Part shown: piece after piece, positions 33,721-44,628 of the stretch
Layout of the letters: each line of letters starts with the position of its first letter
Numbering within the stretch: position 1 is the first letter of the stretch
Origin: Amorphophallus konjac
Taxonomy: Eukaryota; Streptophyta; Magnoliopsida; Alismatales; Araceae
Reading direction: 5' to 3'
DNA length: 64,000 bases
Assembly: GCA_022559845.1 (NCBI GenBank)
Contig: CM040125.1
Location: forward strand, 330,033,829-330,097,828
Made by a program: the position numbers and the translations under genes
The notes under the pieces: model-generated
Databases searched by the model: none
Told to the model about the DNA's origin: nothing
Seen by the model: only the letters and a program-made list of their open reading frames with translations

Positions 33721-36700
33721 ATGGAAAACAAGGGGCTCATGCCTGAAGGGTATGCAGTGAATAGGCCACCCTTCTTTGATGGCACTAATTATGCTTACTG
33801 GAAAAATCAGATGTAAGTATTTCTAAGAGCTCAGGACCATGAGATTTGGAGAGTCGTGAGCAAGGGACCATATCAGTTAGAAGGAGATGAGGAACTGTGG
33901 GTGATAGAGTAGATTCGGAAGTCCAACGTCAATTGGCAAGCTATGAACATTATGCAATGCTCATTGCATCCCATGGAATTTTCACGAGTATCCTCATGTG
34001 CCAGTGCCAAGGAAATGTGGGACAGACTTCAAGTCATCTATGAAGGTACGTCAGAGGTAAGAGAGACAAAAGCCAATATGTTAATTTCTGAATATGAGGC
34101 TTTTAGAATGAAACCAGAGGAAAATATATCTGAAATGTATGCTAGACTAACCCTATTAGTGAATGGTCTTAGAGGTCTGGGAAAGATATACACTTATTAT
34201 GAACTGGTCAGGAAAATTCTTAGATCCCTAACTCCAGTTTGGCACACCAAGGCCACTATTGTTGAGGAATCTAGGAACCTTCCTACCACTACCCCTGATG
34301 AGCTTATCGGATCTTTGATGGCTTATGAGCTGAACCTCAAAAGGACAGATGAGGATGTGAAAAAGAAAAAGCCTCTTGCATTGAAGGCAGGACCAAGTAG
34401 CAAGGAGAGCTCAGATGATAGTCACTCATCTACCTCAGATAATGACTCAGGTGAGATAGCAATGCTCACCAGGAAATTCAGGAAGTTTCTAAGGAAGGAA
34501 GGTAAATTTAGAAACAACAGAAGACCAGAGGTAAGAAAGAGTTCAAAATTCAAATCAGAAAACTCTAGGAAATCTGACAAGGTTGTCTGTTACCAATGCA
34601 GGAAACAAGGACATATTAAATCTGAATGTCAAGAGAATGTGAAGAAAGTTCAACCGAAATGGAAGAACAAGAAGCCAAAGGCCATGATAAGTACGTGGAG
34701 TGACGAGGAGAAAGATGAAGATGAAGAAGAAAGCACTTCTGAAGAAGAGAGTGATGTTAAGCTGTGCTTCATGGCTAAAGGAGATGATAAGGATGAGGTA
34801 ACTTCCTCTTCTGAAAACTTTTCTTGCAGTGATTGGGAAGAAGCATTTAATGAATTGCTAGATAAGTATGATCATGTAAAAAAAGAAAATAAATCACTCA
34901 AGAAAAAGAAAAATCTGACTAGTCAAGAAAATTCATTGAATGATAAAATCGGGTGCCTAGAAGCTGAAATTACCAGTTTAAGAAAATCTCTTCATGAAAG
35001 TGACCAATGTAGATATCAATTAATAGAGATGAATAGAGGAAATGAATTTTTACTGAAAATTCAGGATGACCTGAAACTCAGAATGCAAAAATTGGAGAGT
35101 GATGTAAAAATTGCTGAATAAAAATATGAAGCCATTCAAGAAGTAAATCAGGAACTCCAAGAAAATTTGAAGAAACTGGAAGATGAGAATTCGAGTAAAC
35201 AAGCCTCTCTTGAGAAATAAACACAATGTAAAAATAATCTTGAGGCTGTCATGGGAATAAGAAGCAATTTTGGAAAAGAAGGACTTGGTTATAATCCAAC
35301 CAAGAAGAAGGATCTAGGAGCTAGATTTATAACATTTGTTTCTGAACAAGGTACATCTGAGCAGAGCCAAATGGCTAAAAAGAAGTCCTGTGAGAAAAAT
35401 CAAGAAGAAGTAAAACAGACAGATGAAATCAGAAAAGAAAAGGGCAAAGAGAAAATGTATGCTACCTTAAATGCCAATCACCATAAGAATGTGCCTAACT
35501 TCGGAAGTAAACCCTCAGGTCAGCCTATAGACCCTAGTTCATCAACCCAGCATCAAGGATATAGAAATTCAGGGAGTCATAGGACTGGTACACGACAGTC
35601 ACGTCAACGCACTGGGTATCCTGCGTCCACTCAACCCATGTCCCAGGGGTTCTACAGAAATAATGCTAGAACAAACCATTGGGCGCGTCAACGCAGTGTC
35701 CACACTGCGTCAACGCATACACCCTTCCCGGGTGGGTATTCTTTCAGAAACATGAGAATGAGTTGACGGAGCCACTACAGTGCGTCGACGCACCCTATGT
35801 ACCAGAACCCATATGATAGAAAGGTGAGGTGGATGTGTCAACGCAATCATGTGATAGGGTCTACGCAGCGAACCTTCATCCCTTCAAGAATTCAATATTC
35901 CTCTAGAACTTCTCATCCTAGGTTCCCCAATGCTTTTTGGAGTCACAATAACTATTGGAATGAGAATAAGAATAAAACTTCATACTTCTCTAACAATAGA
36001 AATGGTTCAAAAAGGTCATTCCAAAGGGTACCTCAACCCAATCAGAAAAATTTCAAATCGATGACCGCCACATCTCAAAAATCCTCAAAACAATAGATTT
36101 GGATTCCCAAAAGTATGTTGTCTTACTTGACACAATCATATGGTCTGATGGGACCCAAGTGTATTTGGGTTCCAAAATCTCTTGTTTGATGTGATTTGCC
36201 GGAGTGCCTTGCAGCTGTACACAATAGGTGGTACCTTGACAGCAGCTGCTCAAGGCACATGACGGGGGATAAGGCAAAATTCTATCTCTTAGTTGAGAAA
36301 GAAGGAGGACATGTCACGTTTGGGGGGAACAATAAAGGTCAAATAATTGGAAAAGGTAAAGTTGGCAAAACTCCCCTAAACTCTATTGATGATGTGTTAC
36401 TTGTTGAAGGATTAGAATACAATCTTCTTAGTATAAGCCAACTGTGTGATAGGGGGCACAAAGTTGTGTTTGATTCTAATGCATGCACCATAATTGAAAA
36501 GCAGTCTGAAAGTGTTAAATTCTCTGGAAAAAGAATAAATAACATGTACATTGTAGATTTAGATGATCCTGCTCATAACAATCTTTGTCTAGCTGTGAAT
36601 AAAAGTGAACTGGCTTGGCTATGGCATCGTAGACCAGGACATGCTAGCTATAGTGTCATGCATAAGTTAGCCAAATTCAGCATGGTGAATAGTCTGCATG

Positions 36701-39318
36701 ATGTATCATTTAAGCAAAATGACAAAATTTGTAATGCATGCACTCAAGGCAAGCATACTAGGAAGTCATTTAAATCCAGAATTGAAAATCAATCTTCTAG
36801 ACCTCTTGAACTTGTTTACATGGATCTGTTCGGACCCACTAGAACAGCAAGTTTGAGTGGCAATAAATATGGATTTGTTTTGGTAGATGACTTTTCTAGG
36901 TTTACTTTGGTATTCTTTTTAACTCATAAGAATGATGCATTTGAAGAATTTCAGGCATTCTTCAGGAAAGTTCAGCATGATGGTAAGTATACTATTTCAT
37001 CTATCATGTCAGATCATGGAGGAGAATTTAAAAATTCAGAATTTGATGGTTTTTACAGGGCAATGGGAATATCTCACAAGTTCTCATCTCCAAGAACTCC
37101 TGAACAGAATGGAGTGGTGGAAAGAAGAAACAGAACCCTTGTCGAGATGGCTAGAACAATGTTGATCGAAGGACAACTCCCAAGGAAGTTCTGGGCAGAG
37201 GCGGTAAATACAGCTTGGTACATTGTAAACCGGGCAATGGTAAGACCTTTGTCCAAAAAGACTCCATATGAATTGTTGAAAGGTAAGAAGCCTTCTGTTA
37301 TACATTTCAGAGTTTTTGGATCTAAATGTTTTGTTCAAAATAATCACAAACGGGACTTAGATAAATTTGAACCTAAGAGTGAACCAGCCATATTTCTAGG
37401 ATATTCAAGTCACTCTAGGGCCTATAGAGTCCGAAATGTCAAAACTCAATCTATTGAAGAATCTCCACATATTATCTTCGATGAAATGAATATCAGGTCT
37501 GAAAATGAACAATCTTGCAGGGACAAAGATGATGGAGAGTTTCTTGAAGAAAAGGAAGAACAATACACTCAAGAGGAAGAGCCAAGGTCAAATGAGAATC
37601 TAGCAGAATCAAGTACTAGAGGTAATGCAGATGCTAATGAAGGTAACTCCTTGACCAATGTTAGAATGCTAAAAGACCACCCTCTATCAAGCATTATTGG
37701 TAATCTGCATGACTCTACAAGAACTAGATCTCATTTTAGAGCTATTGAAGAAATGGACAATTTAGCTCTTATATCTCAAATTGAACCTAAAAATGTAACT
37801 GAAGCCCTGAAAGATGATTGCTAGATAAATGCAATGCATGAGGAATTAACTCAATTCAAAAGAAATAAAGTGTGGCACCTTGTGCCAAGACCCAATGAAC
37901 TTTCAGTAATTGGAACTAAGTGGGTCTTTAGAAATAAACAAAATGAAAATGGAATTGTGATAAGAAATAAAGCAAGACTGGTAGCATAAGGATGTAACCA
38001 AGAATTTGGCATTGATTTCAAAGAATCCTTTGCACCAGTAGCTAGATTAGAAGCTATTAGATTATTACTTGCATATGCATGTTGTCATGGAATAAAACTC
38101 AATCAAATGGATGTAAAAAGTTCATTTCTTAATGGTTTAATAAAAGAAGAGGTGTATGTTGAACAACCCCCTGGTTTTGAATCTATAGACTGCCCTGACC
38201 ATGTTTACAGATTAGACAAAGCTCTCTATGGGCTCAAACAGGCACCTCGAGCATGGTATGATAGACTCAGCTCATACCTCACTGAGAAAGGATATTCAAG
38301 AGGTAAAGTGGACCAAACCCTATTCACCAAGGTGAGAAATAATGACATTATTCTGGTTCAAATCTATGTTGATGATATAGTCTTTGGATCCACTAAACCA
38401 AGCATGTGTGAGGAATTTGCAAATTTGATGACCACAGAATTTGAGATGAGTCTCATGGGTGAGCTTCAATTTTTTCTAGGTCTACAAATCACTCAAAGCA
38501 AGGATGGATGCTTCATCAACCAGGTAAAGTACGTCTCTGAACTATTGAAGAAATATCAAATGGAGAATCTTAAGGCAATTAGCACTCCCATAAGCACCAA
38601 TACAAGTTTGGATGCATATCTGAAAGGTAAATCAGTAGATGCAAAGACTTATCGAGGTATGATCGGATCACTCCTCTATCTTATTGCATCTAGGTCAGAC
38701 ATCCAATTTTATGTTTGTATGTGTGCTCGTTTTCAGTCTGATCCTAAAGAATCCCACTTGATTTCTGTCAAGCGTATCTTTCGATACCTTGCTGGAACTC
38801 GAGACTTAGGGATTTGGTATCCTGCATCTTGCACTTTTGATCTAGTATCATACTCAAATGCAGACTATGCTGGATGCAAACTTGACAGGAAAAGCACAAG
38901 TGGCTATTGCCAATTTTTTGGAGGGTGTTTGGTTTCTTGGGCATCCAAGAAACAACACTCAGTGGCACTATCCACTGCAGAGGCAGAATATGTCGCTGCA
39001 GGGAGTTGTGACACTCAAGTGTTATGGATCAAACACCAACTCCAAGATTATCAAACTGATCTTAGATGTGTCCCAATATTGTGTGATAACACAAGTGCCA
39101 TTAACTTGGTAAAGAACCCCATCCAGCACTCTAGGACCAAACATATAGAAATAAGGCATCACTTCTTTCAAGATGAAGTTAATAAAGGAAGCTTTAAATT
39201 GATTTTTGTAGACTCAGAACATCAACTAGCTGACATTTTCACCAAGCCTCTGAATAATGAAAGATTTTCTTGTCTTAGGAGAGAACTTGGATTGTGCAAT
39301 CCTCATCTTGATGCCTAA
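33721..39318 (+). pseudogene. gag-pol: Sire-C gag-pol polyprotein, nine internal stops, no frameshift
   Basis: One reading frame of 1866 codons runs from ATG 33721 to TAA 39316 without any indel. In order: gag domain, CCHC knuckle (codon ~290, 34588), coiled-coil extension, a Gln/Ser/Arg-rich stretch, aspartic protease (codon ~840), integrase with HHCC and DDE residues, RT with YVDD (codon 1549, 38365) and RNase H. Nonsense codons lie at 33814, 33910, 35119, 35218, 35764, 36094, 36187, 37822 and 37987. Where Sire-A aligns, it has Gln, Gln, Trp and Gln at 33814, 33910, 37822 and 37987. The protease motif is DSS instead of DSG (36238-36246) and RNase H reads SNADYAG instead of SDADYAG (38854). 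Confidence 0.95.
35601..35872 (+). repeat. GCGTCRACGC motifs inside Sire-C gag
   Basis: Six or seven copies of the palindrome-like GCGTCRACGC (at about 35601, 35621, 35684, 35706, 35781, 35834 and 35860) lie within the coding region between zinc knuckle and protease. They encode a run of Ser/Thr/Arg/Gln residues. The same motif marks the U3 of this element. Confidence 0.75.
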
Positions 39319-40345
39319 ATGAATTGCTTGTATTCTTCTTTGGTTAACTGCACCTAGGAATAAATTGATTTCTTCTTTAAATTGTTTGCTTGAGTTAAAA
39401 ATGTCTGATTTCTAAATAAGTCACAGATTTAGGGGGAGTTTAGTTTTGAGCATATCTTTTTCAGAACACATGTTAAATAAAAGGCCATCATGTCATCAAT
39501 TGTATCTTCATTCATATTTTCAGTCATGCATGAATGGAGGGAGAATTTGCAGTAGTTCTTATTTGCTAAAGAATGCAATTCTGTCTCTTTAGATTAAGTG
39601 ATCTGGGACTCTGAAGAGTGATTAATAAGGCTGAGTTAAAGCTATTGCAAGACTGAGTCAACGCACTGACAGAAACTTTCTGGAAACAGGCTGGAAGTTG
39701 AACTGACTGGTTGAGTGAGTTAACGCAGTCACTTGGTTGAGTTGACGCACTGAATAAACCTGGTGCAAATGAGTTCTGGAATTAATTGGATTACTTCAGA
39801 AGGGTTAACGTAGCACTGAAGCTTGGATCTCACATATCCTTTTATGTTGAAATCTTCTAGTACCTCAGTTTGTCTGAAACTTGGTGTCGTCTTCTCAACC
39901 TTGTTTCTTCTATACTCAGTTTTTTTTTTCAGCTTGTAGTGAAATACCACTCAATCTTTAGTAAGAGGGAAATTTCTTTAGATCTGAAATGTGAATTGAT
40001 GTCATAGATTCAGGGGGAGCTAAAATGATAATTCCCTTATAAGAGGTGGTGATCTTTATTGACTGTCTCTATGCTATGTTAATGGTTGGAGTTCTATAAA
40101 TCTTTTGTTATTTGAATGCTAAAATTCTTGAACATAAAAGTGCTTTTCATATGGAATAGTCATGGAACTACTTAATAAAACTGGGAACTCATCCATTCTT
40201 GAACTATGATGATCAAAAGTAAAGAGACCACTTTGTGCAAATGAATTTAATATCTGTATTGACTTTAAACTCAGAATAGGTTTAATAAGAGCTGAAGAAA
40301 CAAACCCTGTGCATTGTATATAAATATCTACATGGAATAAATTGT

Positions 40346-40640
40346 AGAGCAATGGCAAGCTTTCACTGAGAAACTGTCTCTATGCACCAAAGAAGTGCTA
40401 AGGAGCATGTCATGATGTGAGTTGCCGACTCTGTTTCAAAAGAAAAATAACTCATTGCAGAGCAGTGGTAACTTTCCACTGAGAAACTACCTTCATGCAC
40501 CAATGAAGTGCTAAAAGGCATGTCATGATGTGAGTTGTCAACTCTATTTCATTGGAGCAGAATAGTTAGCTATGCTGAGTAACCGGGAACTCTGGTGTCT
40601 GATAAACATGTGTACCCGTGTCAAAAGGTTAGCTACACTT
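40346..40640 (+). repeat. Three copies of the Sirevirus post-pol hairpin unit (Sire-C)
   Basis: Units start at 40346, 40459 and 40554. The first two carry a GCAC/GTGC hairpin with loops CAAAGAA and CAATGAA, then GCATGTCATGATGTGAGTTG. The third resembles the third unit of Sire-B (TGAGTAACCGGG and an ACC/GGT hairpin). Confidence 0.75.
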
Positions 40641-41080
40641 GACTGTAAATGAGAATTTAACAAATTAAATATATATGCGTGGTTGACCTGAAGCTCATAT
40701 AAAGACCTATAGAGTTCATCTTCAATACTAGTTAAATTCACTTCTCTAAGGGTCTCTTGAAATTTAACAATCTAAGGGAAAGATATGAGAAAGTTCCAAG
40801 TGTGCAAATTGTTCTATCCTTATTCCGTAATCATGCTCTTCTTGTTTAAGGATTTTTCTTAAATTCTGAAGATTATTTTTCTCCACATCATTAAATGAAT
40901 TAGGGGCTCTCATAATTTCTCATCATATCTCTCAGAAGGGAAATTGGATTTTATCTATTAAAAATCCCTGAATGTAATTTCATCTTTTCATAATCTCAGT
41001 GTCTTTAGAATGGCTAAATACTATGGGTCTTCACTATTCCTTATGTCTTCTCAAAACTACTTTCATGATTCACTTTGGTG

Positions 41081-41227
41081 GCGTCGACGCAGTGCCTTAC
41101 TGCGTCAACGCAGTCATGCAATAACATCGCATTCTTCCCAGTCCGGTTCAGCACAGTGAACCGGTTCACCTTTTTGATTTGAACTCGAGTCATCTCATTC
41201 TTTAAAACCCCGCAGCGTAAACGCTGC
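41081..41227 (+). promoter_or_regulatory. Possible internal promoter or leader of the env-like ORF
   Basis: Two U3-type palindromes (GCGTCGACGC at 41081 and GCGTCAACGC at 41102) are followed by a perfect 8-bp hairpin CCGGTTCA/TGAACCGG (41143-41164), TTTAAAA (41201-41207) and a perfect 7-bp hairpin GCAGCGT/ACGCTGC (41212-41227). The ATG follows 83 bp later. The order palindrome, TATA-like box, ORF mimics the LTR promoter; promoter activity is an inference. Confidence 0.45.
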
Positions 41228-41309
41228 CGTCTTCTCAGCTCATTCCAAAACCTAGTGGGCTTCTACCTCTCCGAATCTCCTCTCCTGTTCCTGTTTGATT
41301 CTCGCTGCC

Positions 41310-43662
41310 ATGGCGCCTCCGGATCAAGTGAAGAAGGGGAAGAACAAGAAGGGTCTAACGAGAAGAGCTCCCATATTTTCTAAGGGCAAGATTGAGCCTC
41401 GAACCAAATTTCAATGTGCTCCAGAGGAGATACCTTCCCAGTCAGCTTCACAGACATGTAAGGGGAAAGAAAAGAGCTCTACGGCAAAGACAAGGGTAGC
41501 AAAGCAGAAGGAGACTCATGATGTTCCCGTAGCAAACCCTCCAGAGGAGATACCGTCTCCTTCAGCTCCAAGGAAACGGAAAGGAAAAGAGATAGAGCTA
41601 TCTCTTCGAAAATGCCATTTCCATCCAAGCCCACCAACCAAAAAGGGAAAGCTATCTACATCAAGGGCAGCGGAGCAGTCCACATCTTCGGCTGCTGCAA
41701 AGGGGAAGCAAGGTGCGGAAAGCTCCCATGAAAGGTCTTCTGATCCCTCTCTCACCATCAATGTGGAAGAACCTCTGAAAGTCCTTATTCCACGATATAT
41801 TATTGCTACCGACGTTGAGCTGCTTGAGGTTTTTCCGCAACTATTCCCTACCTTGGATTTTCAAGATTATTGGTCTTTCGTTACAAATCATAAGATTTAT
41901 TACCCCACCCTAGTTAGGGAATTTTACCACAATTTGAAGTATGAACCTCCGATCCCCAAAATTTCTTCAACTGTCAGGAATGTTAGTTTCGAATTGACAA
42001 ACAAACTGTTTGCTAAAGCTTGGAAAATACCAATGAATGGGGTTCAGCTACACACTTTTCAGTTTGATGAACATGCAGCTTATGCTCTTCTGACTGAAAA
42101 ACCAAGTGATCCTACAGACGTCAGGGAGACTTTTTTATCTAGTCTTAAAGCAAATCGATTCCCTCCATTCAATAGACTGCTTCACCATATTTGCACATCC
42201 ATGATAACACCTTAGAGCAATGGTAGGGAATGGGTTACTAAAATGCAGAGATTTTTACTATATTGCATGCTGAAAAAGATACACATTTCACTGTCAGATG
42301 TAATCATTCAGACTATGGGATCTGGCTTAACACAATCTAGGACACTCCCATATGCTGCTCCATTGACTGCCATATTTAGAAAAGTTGGAGTAAATTTTGG
42401 AGAAGAAAAGAAACTGAATATTCCTAAAGGGAATGTATACTCCCTCTCTTACATTCAGAAATTCATGGAATTTAAGGTCATAAATGGAAAGCCAGTCCAG
42501 GTTTTGCCAAGTCAGAAACATGTATCTATTTCAGTGGACGCTGGTCACGAAGTGAGAACTGAAACACAAGATCAGCAAGAGGCTAGTCTAAACAGAATGG
42601 AAAGACCAGAGGCTAGGGCAGATAGACTTGAAGCCAGTTCAGCCAGAATGGACTACCAAGACTTCAACAATATCCAAGATGATTACAATGTACAAGATGA
42701 TACTCCTGTGTTTCCAGTTACTTCCAGAGAGCTTGTCATTATCCAGGGTCCTCTTCCAGAACCCACTCCACCAAGGGGACCTGCATCTACTTCTAAGAAA
42801 ATTCCAGCTAACTTTCAGCATGATGCTGGTATACCTGATTTTTCTGGCATCAATCCTACACTCATTCAATTTTTGGAAATGAAATTCAAGAGCACTGACT
42901 CTTCCATAATTCACCTAAGCTTCACAACGGATATGAGGCTGTCACATCTTGAACAGAAATTAGACAGCAGATGGGAAAAATTTACGCGTGATAAATTCAA
43001 GTCAGACAAGAAGCTTCATGAATTTATGGAATCTCTTCTTCAAGCTTGTTAGAAAGCTGGGTCAGTCATGCGTAATTTACAAAACTTGCATCAACAATGT
43101 TTGAACAGGGTAAAGAGTGTACAGACATACAACTATGAGATCAAGGAAAATCTGTCAAAACTGAATCTCAAATATTCTACCCCTGATAGATAAGAATTTG
43201 ATGTTCAGTGAAATGGTTCAAAACTTGTTTGAAAAGATTACATCCTTTGGTCAGGACATTGATAAACTGTTTGAACGAACAACTCTAGTAGGTGATGAGG
43301 TTGTGGATGTGTTGCATATTCTAAAAGAAAACTTCCCACCCACAATTGAAGATCAGCGTGATGTGTACTGCCCTCCACCAACAGAAGCATCCTCTTCTGC
43401 ACTTGAATGGGGATCTCAGCAGAAAGCTCAGGTGGACTATCTGTTTGATATATTACACAACTGGTTTGATGGTATTTCTACCAAGATCAAAGAATATCAC
43501 ACGTTTGTGGTGCAAAAAGATCAGCTGCTTTCTGAAAGGATGGACACTATGGCAACATCCATGGCTCAGCTTCAGCAACAATTGGATATTGTGTCTGCAA
43601 CTGTACTTCAGTCTTCCTCATCTACTCCCCTTCCTGATGATGTCAAAGGGGGAGAGAAATGA
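41310..43662 (+). pseudogene. Sire-C env-like third ORF, decayed
   Basis: An ORF in this place, after pol and before the polypurine tract, is the env-like gene of Sireviruses; its role in plants is unproven. The ATG at 41310 has good context (GCCATGG). The N-terminal 150 residues are Lys/Ser/Pro-rich and low-complexity, then comes a globular part with REFYHNL and FAKAWKIP motifs, similar to what databases also call a putative plant transposon protein domain, then a coiled-coil-like tail. Stops lie at 42213 and 43050, and a frameshift between 43060 and 43198. The last codons (DDVKGGEK) overlap a polypurine tract. I see no clear signal peptide and no strong membrane segment, so an envelope function cannot be claimed. 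Confidence 0.75.
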
Positions 43663-43918
43663 ACTCAAGTTGGAGTCTAGTCTAGAACTGCATTGCATCT
43701 GCATCAAATGTGTTGACTGACTGAATTTTATTTTTTTCTATCTTTCTCTTTGATGTAAAACTTTGGACTTAAATGAATGACAAAAATTGGTGTTTGTTTC
43801 AGTCACTGAAGTGAATTCCTTGTTTGATCTGAACTTCCTTGTTTGATCTGAATAATACATTTTTATTTAGATGCAATGGCATTCACCTCATAGTTGCCAT
43901 CATCAAAAGGGGGGAGAT
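43663..43918 (+). other. Short non-coding stretch before Sire-C 3' LTR
   Basis: A second polypurine tract, AAAAGGGGGGAGA (43905-43917), ends next to the LTR. The first tract (43645-43655) is inside the env-like ORF end. Nothing else is visible. Confidence 0.8.
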
Positions 43919-44045
43919 TGTTGTGCCCCTGGTTTTGATGATGACAACCATGAGATGTGTATGTTGAATCCAACTTAAAATGTTGAATTAACTCTTGATT
44001 CAGTAACACATACATTTGGCTAATGTTTGGTGCAAGAAAGGAACA

Positions 44046-44452
44046 GGGTCGACGCAGGGAGTTCAAGGCGTCCACGCATCAGTTGAAGAGGCAAAATCAT
44101 AAGTCACTGATATAATATCAGTGCGTCAACGCCACATCATTGTAGCGTCGACGCATCAGCTTAAGAAGCAAAGGCACTCACGGATCTACTTCACTGCGTC
44201 AACGCCATAGTAGAGCAGCATCGACACAGTAGTTCAAAAGGCAGAAGTATGGTTCACTGGAATACCCCAATGCGTCAACGCTACAGCATGATAGCGTCGA
44301 CGCAGCAGTTCAATCTGAGATGATATTGGCTCTGGGTTAGCTCAGTGGGTTGACGCAGTAACCCAATGCGTCCACGTATCCACTTATGAACTAAAAGCTT
44401 TGTGGACAGTTCAAGGTAGCGTAAACCCCTTGGTCACCATGGGTTGACGCTA
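44046..44452 (+). promoter_or_regulatory. GCGTCRACGC palindrome array in Sire-C U3
   Basis: Twelve copies, many alternating between GCGTCAACGC and GCGTCGACGC, lie upstream of the TATA-like box. Deviations are mostly CG to CA or TG. Confidence 0.8.
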
Positions 44453-44618
44453 TATGAATTCTTTCAAAAAAATAGTTGGGTGGACCCCAGTCATTAGTGA
44501 CGTCAAAGGCCACATCAGCCAAAAAGTGTTTCGATCTTGTTTTCATTCGCAATTCCAGAAGGCTCTGATGAGATCAATCAGTGGGCTAACCAGAAAATCT
44601 GGTTGGGGCCCACTAGAT

Positions 44619-44628
44619 GTATATATTA
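44619..44628 (+). promoter_or_regulatory. TATA-like box of Sire-C 3' LTR
   Basis: GTATATATTA, about 170 bp after the last palindrome. Confidence 0.6.

Larger units (their letters stand above)
39319..41309 (+). other. Sire-C spacer between pol and env-like ORF
   Basis: Non-coding in all frames examined. It holds polypurine tracts (39430-39440, 40012-40020), GCGTCRACGC-like sites (39655-39814 and 41081-41111), three copies of the hairpin unit (40346-40640), two perfect hairpins (41143-41164, 41212-41227) and a TTTAAAA box (41201-41207) before the env-like start. Confidence 0.8.

Noticed and set aside
36187..36189. TGA between gag and protease of Sire-C as a programmed read-through stop
   Set aside because: Eight other nonsense codons interrupt the same frame, and the context shows no special signal; decay explains it better.
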